From positions 1 through 33,822 of the forward strand of contig CAIYRG010000426.1 of NCBI GenBank assembly GCA_903928515.1: 33,822 nucleotides of DNA. Reading direction: 5' to 3'. Both the position numbers and the translations under genes were made by a program. This document shows, piece by piece, positions 18,682 to 27,594 of the stretch; the stretch's first letter is position 1, and each line of letters opens with the position of its first letter. Source of the DNA: an uncultured Alphaproteobacteria bacterium. Its GTDB lineage: Bacteria > Pseudomonadota > Alphaproteobacteria > Micropepsales > Micropepsaceae. Under the pieces are notes generated by a model. The model saw only the letters and a list, made by a program, of their open reading frames with translations. It did no database searches and was not told where the DNA came from.

Positions 18682-20916
18682 ATGGTCGCAACAGGAATTT
18701 CCCGTCGTCATTTCGTGGTGAGTGCGTCCGCGCTCTCAGGCGGACTTGCGCTCGGCGTCAGCACAAAACTCGCAGCAGCAGCGCCCGCCGGCCCTGCCGT
18801 GCATTATTGGGGCCCGGACGCAGCCGAGCCGCGCGAAGTCACGGCATGGGTCTCCATCGCGCCCGACGATATCGTGACATTCCGCTTCGCCATCGGAGAA
18901 GTCGGCCAAGGCTCCTCGACCGGCTGGTCAATGCTGCTGACGGAAGAATTGGAATGCGAATGGTCGAAGGTGCGGTTCGAATGTGCCTCCGCCAATCGCA
19001 ACCTCGCGGGCAAACCCTACGGCACCATCGTCGGCGGCGCGGATAACGGCATCCGCATCTATTGGGCGCTGGTACAGCAGGCCGGAGCATCGGCACGCGC
19101 ACGCTTGATCGCGGCGGCCGCGAAACGCTGGAACGTGGCCGATGCCGATTGCTACGCAGCCAAAAGCAAAGTCTTTCACAAGCCTTCCGCGCGCTCGTTC
19201 CGCTTCGGCGAACTCGCACCTGAGGCTGCCGCTATCGTTCTGGCGAAAGAGCCGGACATCAAACCACCGGAACAATACAAAATCGTCGGCACGCGCCTGC
19301 CGCGCCTCGACACAGCGATCAAGGTCGATGGCTCGGCCGTGTTCGGCCCGGACGTTCGTTTGCCGGACATGCTCTATGCCTCGGTGATAATTTGCCCGGT
19401 GTTCGGCGGCAAGCTCGTTTCCGCCGACGAGACGTCGATCCAAGGCCGTCGCGGCATCGTGCAAGTGGTGAAGCTCGACAATGCGGTCGCCGTGGTCGCC
19501 GACAATTATTGGCGCGCCAACGAAGCATTGAAGGCGCTGAAAATCGTTTGGGATTTCGGCGCGAACGGACACGCCAACAGCGCGCAATACCGCAAGGATT
19601 ACCTCGCAGCACTTGATGCGCCGCAGACGGTCGCGTGCGACATCGGCGATGCCAAGGCCGAATTGGCCAAAGCTGCCAATGTCCTCACCGCCATCTACGA
19701 AGTGCCGCTGCTCTCGCACTCACCGTTGGAAACACCCAATGCGACGGTGCATTTGCAAGCTGACCGGCTCGATGTCTGGATGGGCACGCAGGTCGCCGAC
19801 CGCTTCCTGCAGATGGGTTCGCAGATCACCGGGCTGAAGCCGGAGCAGGTGTTCATCCACAATTGCTATGTCGGCGGCGGCTTCGGACGACGCGGCCCGC
19901 CGGGCGACGATATTCGTTACGCGCTGCTGGTGGCGAAAGCTGTCGGCCATCGTCCCGTGCAAACGTTGTGGACGCGCGAAGAAGACACGCGCAACGATCA
20001 CTATCGCCCGCAAGCTGCGATCCGCCTTAAAGGTGCGCTCGACGCGCAAGGCAATCTTTCCACCTTCCACGCGGAAACCGCGGTGGCGTCCTTGATGGCC
20101 AGCATCACCGGCAAGCCGGTGGAAGGCGTAGAAGTGCATGCGGTGGACGCGCTGGTGCCGGAACGCGAAGACGTGAATTTTATCTCCACGCCGTATAACC
20201 GCATTCCACACCGCTATACGGGGCAAGTGTTGAAGAACACGCATGTGCCTGTGGGCTTCTGGCGCTCGGTGGGCGGCTCCCAAAACGGCTTCGCGCTGGA
20301 AAGCTTTCTTGACGAGATGGCGCACATGGCAGGCAAGGACCCTTTCGCATTCCGCCGCGCCATCACCGACCGTGCCGATGTTCTCACGGTGCTGAAGTTG
20401 CTCGAAGAGAAAAGCGATTGGAACAAGCCGCTACCGAAGGGGCGTGGGCGCGGGCTGGCGCTGATGGAAAATCACGCGTCATTGATCGGACAAGTTCATG
20501 AGGTGACGGTTTGCGATAGTGGCGTGCTGAAGGTCGACAAAGTGACCGCCGTCATCGACACCCACCACATCGTCAACCCGAAGCTGGTCGAAGCCCAAGT
20601 GCAGGGCGGCATCATGTTCGGGCTCTCCGCCGCACTGTATGGCGAGATCACCATCAAAGACGGTGCGGTCGAGCAAGGCAATTTCGACAGCTACCAAATG
20701 GTGCGGCTGGCCGATTCACCAGACGTGGACGTGCATTTCTCGCTGTCGGGAGGATTGGATCGCGATGGCAAACCGCGCTGGGGCGGTGCCGGCGAATGTG
20801 CCGTGTCGCCGGTGGCGCCGGCTGTGGCCAACGCGATCTTCGCGGCCACCGGCAAACGCATTCGCATGCTGCCGATCAAAAATACAAAGCTGACGACTGC
20901 GCTGGCGAATAACTGA
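18682..20916 (+). CDS. Molybdopterin-binding oxidoreductase, isoquinoline 1-oxidoreductase beta-subunit-like (IorB), Tat signal, copy 1
   Basis: ISRRHFVVSASALSGGLALG Tat signal; EVTAWVSIAPDDIVTFRFAIGEVGQGSSTGWSMLLTEELECEW; CYVGGGFGRRG; FWRSVGGSQNGFALESFLDEMA; GGAGECAVSPVAPAVANAIFAATG. Confidence 0.92.
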   Translation: MVATGISRRHFVVSASALSGGLALGVSTKLAAAAPAGPAVHYWGPDAAEPREVTAWVSIAPDDIVTFRFAIGEVGQGSSTGWSMLLTEELECEWSKVRFECASANRNLAGKPYGTIVGGADNGIRIYWALVQQAGASARARLIAAAAKRWNVADADCYAAKSKVFHKPSARSFRFGELAPEAAAIVLAKEPDIKPPEQYKIVGTRLPRLDTAIKVDGSAVFGPDVRLPDMLYASVIICPVFGGKLVSADETSIQGRRGIVQVVKLDNAVAVVADNYWRANEALKALKIVWDFGANGHANSAQYRKDYLAALDAPQTVACDIGDAKAELAKAANVLTAIYEVPLLSHSPLETPNATVHLQADRLDVWMGTQVADRFLQMGSQITGLKPEQVFIHNCYVGGGFGRRGPPGDDIRYALLVAKAVGHRPVQTLWTREEDTRNDHYRPQAAIRLKGALDAQGNLSTFHAETAVASLMASITGKPVEGVEVHAVDALVPEREDVNFISTPYNRIPHRYTGQVLKNTHVPVGFWRSVGGSQNGFALESFLDEMAHMAGKDPFAFRRAITDRADVLTVLKLLEEKSDWNKPLPKGRGRGLALMENHASLIGQVHEVTVCDSGVLKVDKVTAVIDTHHIVNPKLVEAQVQGGIMFGLSAALYGEITIKDGAVEQGNFDSYQMVRLADSPDVDVHFSLSGGLDRDGKPRWGGAGECAVSPVAPAVANAIFAATGKRIRMLPIKNTKLTTALANN

Positions 20917-20929
20917 AGCGCTAGCCCTT

Positions 20930-21096
20930 CACCATGGCCGCCCTCCGAGGCGGCCACCCAGCAGGCGCGCAATCGCGCGCCAATAACTCTTCTAGGCTCG
21001 CAGACGCTCGCCCCGCGCGGCTTCGCCGCGCAATGAAAATAAGAAGATCGGCGCGCTAAGCGTGCCGTGGGTGGCCGGGCGTGACCCGGCCATGGT
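20930..21096. repeat. Composite palindromic intergenic repeat, family A copy 2 (longer, diverged)
   Basis: caccatggccgccctccgaggcggccacccagcaggcgcgcaatcgcgcgcc...cgcagacgctcg...gggtggccgggcgtgacccggccatggtcg; same architecture as 18486-18602 with a longer interior. Confidence 0.85.
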
Positions 21097-21101
21097 CGAG
21101 T

Positions 21102-21656
21102 TTAATTTGGCAACAAATAAATCTGTCCGCGGATTTCGCCATCACGATACAGATCCGTGTGGATGTCGATGTAGAACTGTCCGGCGAGCAATTCCGCGGC
21201 CTGCTCCGGCGTCAACATCAGCGTGCCGCTATAGGGGCCAACATGGCTCGGCTCGTCGCCGATCGGCAATGTCGCGATCACCGGCGCACCCGATTGCAGC
21301 GTGCCGGGCCCGTGAATATCGACGACATTCACCGGCGTCGTCAGCGCGTCGAACGCCAATGAATATCCCAACATTCGGGTTTGATCGTCGAAGGTGAATC
21401 GGCCTGTGCCATACCCCGGCATGCTGGTCGGCGGCGTGCCATCCTGTGTACGCAGCGTTGCGGCAAGGGTGAATGTCCGAGCCTGCACGTCTGACGACGG
21501 GCCGCAAAAAACCACGGCCAGAAAAACGGCCATACTTTGTAAAAGGGTGCGGCGGGAGAGGCGGATAGTACGGTCCTCATATGAACGGCCTGCATGAAAA
21601 TTGCCGCGAAAACCGGGGTTCCGCCAGCCTTCTTTTGGTTCTTTCCAAACTGCCAC
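21102..21656 (-). CDS. CHRD domain-containing exported protein
   Basis: RLSRRTLLQSMAVFLAVVFCG signal; FTFDDQTRMLGYSLAFDALTTPVNVVDIHGPGTLQSGAPVIATL; LTPEQAAELLAGQFYIDIHTDLYRDGEIRGQIYL. Exact start uncertain. Confidence 0.85.
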   Translation of the reverse strand: MAVWKEPKEGWRNPGFRGNFHAGRSYEDRTIRLSRRTLLQSMAVFLAVVFCGPSSDVQARTFTLAATLRTQDGTPPTSMPGYGTGRFTFDDQTRMLGYSLAFDALTTPVNVVDIHGPGTLQSGAPVIATLPIGDEPSHVGPYSGTLMLTPEQAAELLAGQFYIDIHTDLYRDGEIRGQIYLLPN

Positions 21657-21712
21657 CTGTGCTAAGAAAGTAGCAGTAGAACAGCCCCTTAGAGAGGCCT
21701 CAGGAGGTCACA

Positions 21713-22165
21713 ATGGTCGCTTTGAAAATCAACGGTCAGCTTCATCAGCTCGATATCGAGCCGGATATGCCGCTGCTCTGGGCCATTCGTAACGAGATTG
21801 GCCTGACGGGCACCAAATATGGCTGCGGCATCGCGCAATGCGGTGCCTGCACCGTGATTGTCGACAACCAGCCTGTGCGCTCCTGCTCCCTGCCCGTGTC
21901 GGGCGCAGAAGGCCACGACATCACGACCATCGAAGGCCTCTCGCCGAAAGGCAAACTGCATCCCGTGCAAGCCGCCTGGGTGGCCGAAGATGTGCCGCAA
22001 TGCGGCTATTGCCAATCCGGCCAAGTGATGGCCGCCGTGGCGCTTTTGAAGCAGAAGCCGAAGCCCACGGACGAAGACATAAATACGATCACCAATATCT
22101 GCCGCTGCGGCACCTATGTGCGCATCCGCAAGGCGATCCATCGCGCCGCCGGCCAGAAAGCTTGA
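21713..22165 (+). CDS. iorA: (2Fe-2S)-binding oxidoreductase small subunit, isoquinoline 1-oxidoreductase alpha-like
   Basis: Plant-type and helical 2Fe-2S cysteine motifs: [19 protein letters not shown]...SC and QCGYCQSGQ...[15 protein letters not shown]. Confidence 0.93.
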   Translation: MVALKINGQLHQLDIEPDMPLLWAIRNEIGLTGTKYGCGIAQCGACTVIVDNQPVRSCSLPVSGAEGHDITTIEGLSPKGKLHPVQAAWVAEDVPQCGYCQSGQVMAAVALLKQKPKPTDEDINTITNICRCGTYVRIRKAIHRAAGQKA

Positions 22166-22179
22166 GGCGGGAGAGAACC

Positions 22180-24405
22180 ATGGGTGACATGAAACCGATT
22201 GAAGTCTCTCGCCGTCAGCTCGTGCTCACCGGCGCCACGATCGGTGGCGGTATGGCGCTGGGCCTGCTCGTGCCGGGTGCGGCGAAAGCTGCGATGCCGG
22301 AACTGGGCGCGCAATATTGGGGCGCGGACACCGTCAACCCGAACGAAGTGACGGCTTGGGTTGTCATCAATCCCGACAACACCATTGTGTTGCGCTGCTC
22401 GATGGCCGAAATGGGCCAGGGCACCGGCACGGGCTTCCCGATGATCCTCGCGGAAGAATTGGAATGCGACTGGTCGCAAGTGAAAGTCGAATTCCCCTCC
22501 GTAAATCGCAACATCCGCGAGAAGGCCGTCTACAAAGACATGCTCACGGTCGGCAGCCGCGGCATCCGATCATCATGGGAATTCGTGCAGCAGGCCGGCG
22601 CGTCTGCGCGCGTGCGCCTGATCCAAGCAGCCGCCGCGCGCTGGAAGGTCGATGCGTCGCAATGCACGGCATCGAACAGTCTGGTGACGCACATGGCATC
22701 AGGCCGCAAATTCACCTATGGCGTGTTGGCGCATGAGGCAGCCAAGATTCAGTTGGCTGCCGAACCGGCCATCAAGCCGCCGGAAGAATACAAGCTGATC
22801 GGCACGCGAAAGCCGCGTCTGGATTCGGAAATCAAAACCAACGGCACGGCCAAGTTCGGTATCGATACGAAGGAGCCGGGGCAGCTTTACGCCTCGATCA
22901 TGAGCTGCCCCGTGTTCGGCGGAAAGCTGGTGTCGGTTGACGATTCCGCGCTGAAAGGCAAACGCGGCAATCTGCAAGTCGTGAAACTTGCCGATGCCGT
23001 GGCCGTGGTCGCCGACAATTATTGGCGCGCCAATGAAGCATTGAAAGCGCTGAAGATCGTGTGGGATGGCGGGGAAGCCGCCAAGACCGACAGTGCGCAA
23101 TTCCGCAAGGAATACCGCGATGCGCTGGATGGCCCGATGGTCACCGCGCGCAACGATGGCGACGCCAAAGCCGTTCTCGCCAAGAGCACACGCGTGATTA
23201 CCGTGGATTACGAAACGCCGCACCTGGCGCATGCCACGATGGAGCCGTGCAACGCGACGGTGCACCTGCAACCCGACCGTCTGGATATCTGGATGGGTTC
23301 GCAGTCTGCGCTCGAAAACGCGAAGATGGCGGCCGAGCTTGCGGAGATGAAGCCCGAGCAGGTTTATTTCCACCAGCAATATCTCGGCGGCGGTTTTGGC
23401 CGTCGTTCGTTCGGTGACGAACTCAAGCACGCGGTTCTGGTTGCCAAGACGGGCAACATCACCAAACCGCTGCAGCTTCTGTGGTCGCGTGAGCAGGATA
23501 TGCGCGCCGACCGTTATCGCCCGCAATCGGCCATCCGCATGAAAGCCTCGTTGACGGCCGATGGCACGCTGGAAGCAATCCACGTCGAAAGCGTGTGCGG
23601 CTCGATCATTCGCTCCACCGGAATCAACCGCGCGGAGAACGGCTTGGATGGTCCCGCACTGGAAGGCATTGGACCTTCGGTGCCCTACAACAAGGTGCCC
23701 AACTGGTACACGGGCCTGATGTTGAAGAACACGCATGTGCCGGTCGCTTTCTGGCGCTCGGTGGGCGGTTCGCAGAACTGCTTCTACATGGAGAGCTTCA
23801 TCGACGAACTGGCGCACGCTGCCGGTAAGGACCCCATGGCCTTCCGCCGCGAACTGACCGACCGGCCGGATTCGCTTTCGGTGTTGAACAAGCTGCAGGA
23901 GGTGAGCGGCTGGGGCACGCCGATCGGTGCGGGTCGCGGGCGTGGCATGTCGCTCGTCGACAATCATGGCGCCGTGGCCGGCCATGTCGCCGAAGTGACG
24001 GTGGACGACAAAGGCCAGGTGCGCGTGGACCGCGTTTATGCCGCGACCGATGCCTATCACGTGGTGAATCCCAATCTGGTGGAAAGCCAGATCGAGGGCG
24101 GCGTGATCTTCGGCATGACCGCGATGATGTATGACGAAGTCACCATCAAGAATGGTGCGGCCGAGCAGAGCAATTTCGACAGCTACCAAATGGTGCGCTT
24201 GGCCGATGCGCCGGACGTGCACGCCCATCTGGCGCTCACCGGCGGCAAAGACGACAAGGGCAAACCGAAATGGGGCGGCGTGGGCGAATGTTCTGTCGCC
24301 CCGGCGGCGGCGGCGATTGCCAACGCCATCTTCGCGGCCACGGGAAAACGCATTCGTTCACTGCCCTTCAAGAACGTGAAGCTCTCGGAGCTGGCGGCCC
24401 TCTAA
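22180..24405 (+). CDS. iorB: Molybdopterin-binding oxidoreductase, isoquinoline 1-oxidoreductase beta-subunit-like, Tat signal, copy 2
   Basis: VSRRQLVLTGATIGGGMALG Tat signal; RCSMAEMGQGTGTGFPMILAEELECDW; YLGGGFGRRSFGDE; GGVGECSVAPAAAAIANAIFAATG; immediately follows iorA. Confidence 0.94.
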   Translation: MGDMKPIEVSRRQLVLTGATIGGGMALGLLVPGAAKAAMPELGAQYWGADTVNPNEVTAWVVINPDNTIVLRCSMAEMGQGTGTGFPMILAEELECDWSQVKVEFPSVNRNIREKAVYKDMLTVGSRGIRSSWEFVQQAGASARVRLIQAAAARWKVDASQCTASNSLVTHMASGRKFTYGVLAHEAAKIQLAAEPAIKPPEEYKLIGTRKPRLDSEIKTNGTAKFGIDTKEPGQLYASIMSCPVFGGKLVSVDDSALKGKRGNLQVVKLADAVAVVADNYWRANEALKALKIVWDGGEAAKTDSAQFRKEYRDALDGPMVTARNDGDAKAVLAKSTRVITVDYETPHLAHATMEPCNATVHLQPDRLDIWMGSQSALENAKMAAELAEMKPEQVYFHQQYLGGGFGRRSFGDELKHAVLVAKTGNITKPLQLLWSREQDMRADRYRPQSAIRMKASLTADGTLEAIHVESVCGSIIRSTGINRAENGLDGPALEGIGPSVPYNKVPNWYTGLMLKNTHVPVAFWRSVGGSQNCFYMESFIDELAHAAGKDPMAFRRELTDRPDSLSVLNKLQEVSGWGTPIGAGRGRGMSLVDNHGAVAGHVAEVTVDDKGQVRVDRVYAATDAYHVVNPNLVESQIEGGVIFGMTAMMYDEVTIKNGAAEQSNFDSYQMVRLADAPDVHAHLALTGGKDDKGKPKWGGVGECSVAPAAAAIANAIFAATGKRIRSLPFKNVKLSELAAL

Positions 24406-24430
24406 ACCCTTTCATCGCGTGATATTTCAG

Positions 24431-24472
24431 CGGCGTCACGGCCCTTGGGCCGTGGCGCCGTTGGCGTTTTCA
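24431..24472 (+). terminator. Rho-independent-type terminator after iorB
   Basis: Stem cggcgtcacggccc / gggccgtggcgccg (one G-T wobble) at 24431-24460, followed by ttggcgtttt. Confidence 0.6.
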
Positions 24473-24528
24473 GACTACAAATTTCGAGCAAAAGCGCCGG
24501 TGAAGGCGCGCGTTTGAAGGGGGACATC

Positions 24529-26337
24529 ATGACATCGCCAACCGACACCATTCGCGGCATCCCGCAGCAGGCCGATTGTCCCCCCGTTCCTTACGATCGC
24601 GCGCCGACGCATGAGGGCATGATCGAAGACCGCGATGTGATGGTGCCGATGCGCGACGGCGTGAATCTCGCCATCGATGTCTACCGTCCGAAAGAAAACG
24701 GCAAATACCCGGTGCTGCTGGCTTTCGCTGTGTACAACAAGGATCTGCAGGGCCCGGACGTGTCGGCCGTGCTGCCGCCGCAGCCCGCCTGGTCAACCCT
24801 GTGGACAGGTCCGCTGGAGGCCGGTGACACGCGCTTCTTCGTGAGCCGCGGTTACATCCATGTGATCGGCTGCCCGCGCGGCATCGGCAAATCCGAAGGC
24901 GGCGGCTCGCGCTGGTGGGACAGCTACGACCTCATCGAATGGATCGCCAAGCAGCCGTGGTGCGATGGCAATGTCGGCATGGTCGGCATCTCGGGCTTCG
25001 GTGCGGAGCAATACCATGTCGCCAAGCAACAGCCGCCTGCACTCAAAGCGATCTTCCCGTTCGACCCGCGCGGCGCGTACGGCGATTTCGGCGGTTTCCG
25101 CGACGAATATCCCGGCGGCGTGCTGCACCTCTTCCGCTATTTCATCCAGGTCTATTCCGCCTTCCACGGCCATCGCGGTTCACCCGGCACGCTGCCGCCC
25201 GAGCGCGAGGCGCTGTGGCAAGAGGCGATGAACAATCCCGACTACAAGATGTATCCGCACATCTACAACGTGATCGCGCAGAAGGGCCAACATTACCCGT
25301 CGTATTTCGACGTGCTCATCAATCCGTACGACACCACGGCCGCCGTGGAGAAAAGCGACAAGGAATTCGACAACATCACCGTGCCGACCTACACGGGCGC
25401 GGGCTGGTATGCCTACACGTATAAAGGCCATCTCAACGGCGCGCAGAACTGGTTCCGCAACATCAAGTCGCCGAAGAAGCTGGCGTTCATGGGCCCGGCA
25501 CATCTGGAGCGCCCGTTCCACACCATGCACAGCGAAATCCTGCGCTGGCACGACCATTGGTTGAAGGGCATCGACACCGGCGTGATGAACGAACCGGCGG
25601 TGCGCTACTGGCTGATGGGCGCGAACCAATGGCGCACGGCCGCTGAATGGCCGCCCGAAGATGTGAAGCTCACGCCGTTCTATCTGAAAAGCTGGGAACG
25701 CCTGTCGCCGGTTGCCCCCGTGAAGGGCAGCGTGGACGACGATCTTCCGCCCGATGCCTTCGTGCAGATGCCGCCGACGCAAACAAACGACGTGCAATCC
25801 TTGCGCTTCATCAGCGAGCCTCTGCCCGACGATCTCGAAATCGCAGGACCGTCCGTGCTGACCATTCACGCCGCCATCGATCAGACCGACACCAACTGGA
25901 TCGTGATCCTGAAAGATGTTGGCCCCGATGTGTCGGTGCAAACCGCGCGCGACGGCGAACGCTGGCGTCCGAACGATCTGTTCGAACGCGAGCTATGCCG
26001 CGGCTGGTTGAAAGCTTCGCACCGCGCGGTGGACGAGAAACGCTCGAAGCCGGGCCGCCCGTGGCATCCGCTGACGCGCGAAGCGCAGAAGCCGGTGGAG
26101 CCCGGCAAAATCGAGGAATACGCCATCGAGATCATGGCGACCGCGAATCTGTTCCGCAAAGGCCACCGCATCTGCATCGAGGTGACGACGCTCGACATGC
26201 CCACGGGCGTGGGTGGTGCCACCAATGCGGAATACATCCCGAACCATATCGGATCGTCGAAGACGACGGTGGCGAAGATCTATCACGACACCAAACGCCC
26301 GTCGCATTTGCTGCTGCCTGTCCGGCCGCGGGGGTGA
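24529..26337 (+). CDS. CocE/NonD family hydrolase (X-Pro dipeptidyl-peptidase S15-like)
   Basis: MIEDRDVMVPMRDGVNLAIDVYRP; RGIGKSEGGGSRWWDSYDLIEWIAKQPWCDGNVGMVGISGFGAEQY; LGPAHLERP-type region and C-terminal jelly-roll (YAIEIMATANLFRKGHRICIEVTT). Confidence 0.88.
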   Translation: MTSPTDTIRGIPQQADCPPVPYDRAPTHEGMIEDRDVMVPMRDGVNLAIDVYRPKENGKYPVLLAFAVYNKDLQGPDVSAVLPPQPAWSTLWTGPLEAGDTRFFVSRGYIHVIGCPRGIGKSEGGGSRWWDSYDLIEWIAKQPWCDGNVGMVGISGFGAEQYHVAKQQPPALKAIFPFDPRGAYGDFGGFRDEYPGGVLHLFRYFIQVYSAFHGHRGSPGTLPPEREALWQEAMNNPDYKMYPHIYNVIAQKGQHYPSYFDVLINPYDTTAAVEKSDKEFDNITVPTYTGAGWYAYTYKGHLNGAQNWFRNIKSPKKLAFMGPAHLERPFHTMHSEILRWHDHWLKGIDTGVMNEPAVRYWLMGANQWRTAAEWPPEDVKLTPFYLKSWERLSPVAPVKGSVDDDLPPDAFVQMPPTQTNDVQSLRFISEPLPDDLEIAGPSVLTIHAAIDQTDTNWIVILKDVGPDVSVQTARDGERWRPNDLFERELCRGWLKASHRAVDEKRSKPGRPWHPLTREAQKPVEPGKIEEYAIEIMATANLFRKGHRICIEVTTLDMPTGVGGATNAEYIPNHIGSSKTTVAKIYHDTKRPSHLLLPVRPRG

Positions 26338-26360
26338 GGCTTAGCGTCCTACAAAAATAT

Positions 26361-26459
26361 GCTGTCATGCCCGCGAAGGCGGGCATCCAGGATTAAAGGC
26401 CGACGCCGGCTCGTTGGTGATAGCTAATCCTGGGCCCCCGCCTACGCGGGGGTGACAGC
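26361..26459. repeat. Palindromic intergenic repeat, family B copy 1
   Basis: gctgtcatgcccgcgaaggcgggcatccaggatta (26361-26395) opposite taatcctgggcccccgcctacgcgggggtgacagc (26425-26459), imperfect inverted arms. Confidence 0.85.
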
Positions 26460-26485
26460 GTTGCTGTGATTGGCAATGTGGGCGC

Positions 26486-27367
26486 TTATCCCAAATTCAA
26501 AAACTTCGGCTCCAACCGGCGCTTGGTGAAGGCATCGTTGTAGCGCGCGCAGAGGGATGTGCCGCTACGCCTGTCAAATTCCTTTAGCAGCAGTCCCGCG
26601 AGATCGTAGGAATTGTAGACGAGATCGAGGATAGCAGCGGCTTTGAGCAGATCGTCGTCGGAATAGCGATTCAGCTTGGTGAAATCCTTCACGAAGATCG
26701 CATCGGCCCAGAGCAACTGGCTGATCGGCGCATCCGGCTTCTCGATTTCATACGGTGAGAACGGGCGGCCACCGACATCGATCAGCTTGTGCAGCACGAA
26801 ACCGTGTTCGCGCAGGAAAAGCTGCACATCGCCGAACAAAGGTTGGTTCTTGTAGAGTGGCACGAACTCCACTTCACATTCGATGACTAGCGCGTTGGCT
26901 AGTGTTTTCGTGCCGTGGCGCAGGATTTCCAGTTCATAGCCCTGCACGTCGAGCTTTATGAGATCGCACGCGATACCGGAAATGTCGTCCAGCCGTTTTG
27001 TCTCAACGGGAAATGTTTCGACCACGTGGAAATTTCCGTCGGGCCGCGCGCAGGCCATCTCCATGAAGAGATCAATGACAGCCGGATCGGGTTCGAGCAA
27101 CGACGAACAGCCGGGGTAGAACGTGCGGTAAAAAATGGCCGGTTCGCCGGTCCCTAAGAAATACGGCAGATAGCGAAACGGTCCGCCGCGCGCTTGCAGC
27201 TTGGCGAATTCGTCCGGGTTTGGCTCGAAGCCTGTGACGCGGCCCAGGCCCGTCACCATCAACGGCAGATAGCGATCCGCCCCCTGCTCCATCGCACCGA
27301 TATCGAGGATGTCGATAGTGGGGATGGGGTGGTTGAGAACTTTGGAGAGGTCGATGATGAAGGCCAT
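26486..27367 (-). CDS. FkbM family methyltransferase
   Basis: IDILDIGAMEQGADRYLPLM, VTGFEPNPDEFAKL, CDLIKLDVQGYELEILRHGTKTLANALVIECEVEFVPLYKNQPLFGDVQLFLREHGF. Confidence 0.9.
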   Translation of the reverse strand: MAFIIDLSKVLNHPIPTIDILDIGAMEQGADRYLPLMVTGLGRVTGFEPNPDEFAKLQARGGPFRYLPYFLGTGEPAIFYRTFYPGCSSLLEPDPAVIDLFMEMACARPDGNFHVVETFPVETKRLDDISGIACDLIKLDVQGYELEILRHGTKTLANALVIECEVEFVPLYKNQPLFGDVQLFLREHGFVLHKLIDVGGRPFSPYEIEKPDAPISQLLWADAIFVKDFTKLNRYSDDDLLKAAAILDLVYNSYDLAGLLLKEFDRRSGTSLCARYNDAFTKRRLEPKFLNLG

Positions 27368-27388
27368 GGTTTCTATTCATATCCTGAG

Positions 27389-27502
27389 CTGTCATTCCCA
27401 CGCCGGCGGGAATCCAGGATTGGTGTTGATGGCGCGCAAGTTTTTGTCGACTAGGCGGCGTTGAGATTTAGTCCTGGATGCCCGCCTTCGCGGGCATGAC
27501 AG
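27389..27502. repeat. Palindromic intergenic repeat, family B copy 2
   Basis: ctgtcattcccacgccggcgggaatccaggatt (27389-27421) opposite agtcctggatgcccgccttcgcgggcatgacag (27470-27502). Confidence 0.85.
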
Positions 27503-27536
27503 CGCTATATTGGAAGCAGATAGGTTTTACGATCGC

Positions 27537-27566
27537 CTGGGTGGCCCGCACTAGGCGGGCCATGAC
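27537..27566. repeat. Short palindromic unit related to family A
   Basis: ctgggtggcccgcactaggcgggccatgac; perfect stem tggcccgc/gcgggcca (27542-27549 / 27555-27562). Confidence 0.65.
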
Positions 27567-27594
27567 AACGGTGCGGTGGCGACAAAAGGGAAGC

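Noticed and set aside
22699-24228. 509-aa minus-strand ORF opposite iorB
   Set aside because: Antisense shadow; similar shadow fragments occur opposite IorB copy 1 (18928-19719, 19720-20325), as expected from paralogous coding strands.
26361-27566. Possible CRISPR array because of repeated cgcgggcatccagga-type units
   Set aside because: Units are inverted palindromic pairs separated by a gene, not regularly spaced direct repeats; no cas genes.
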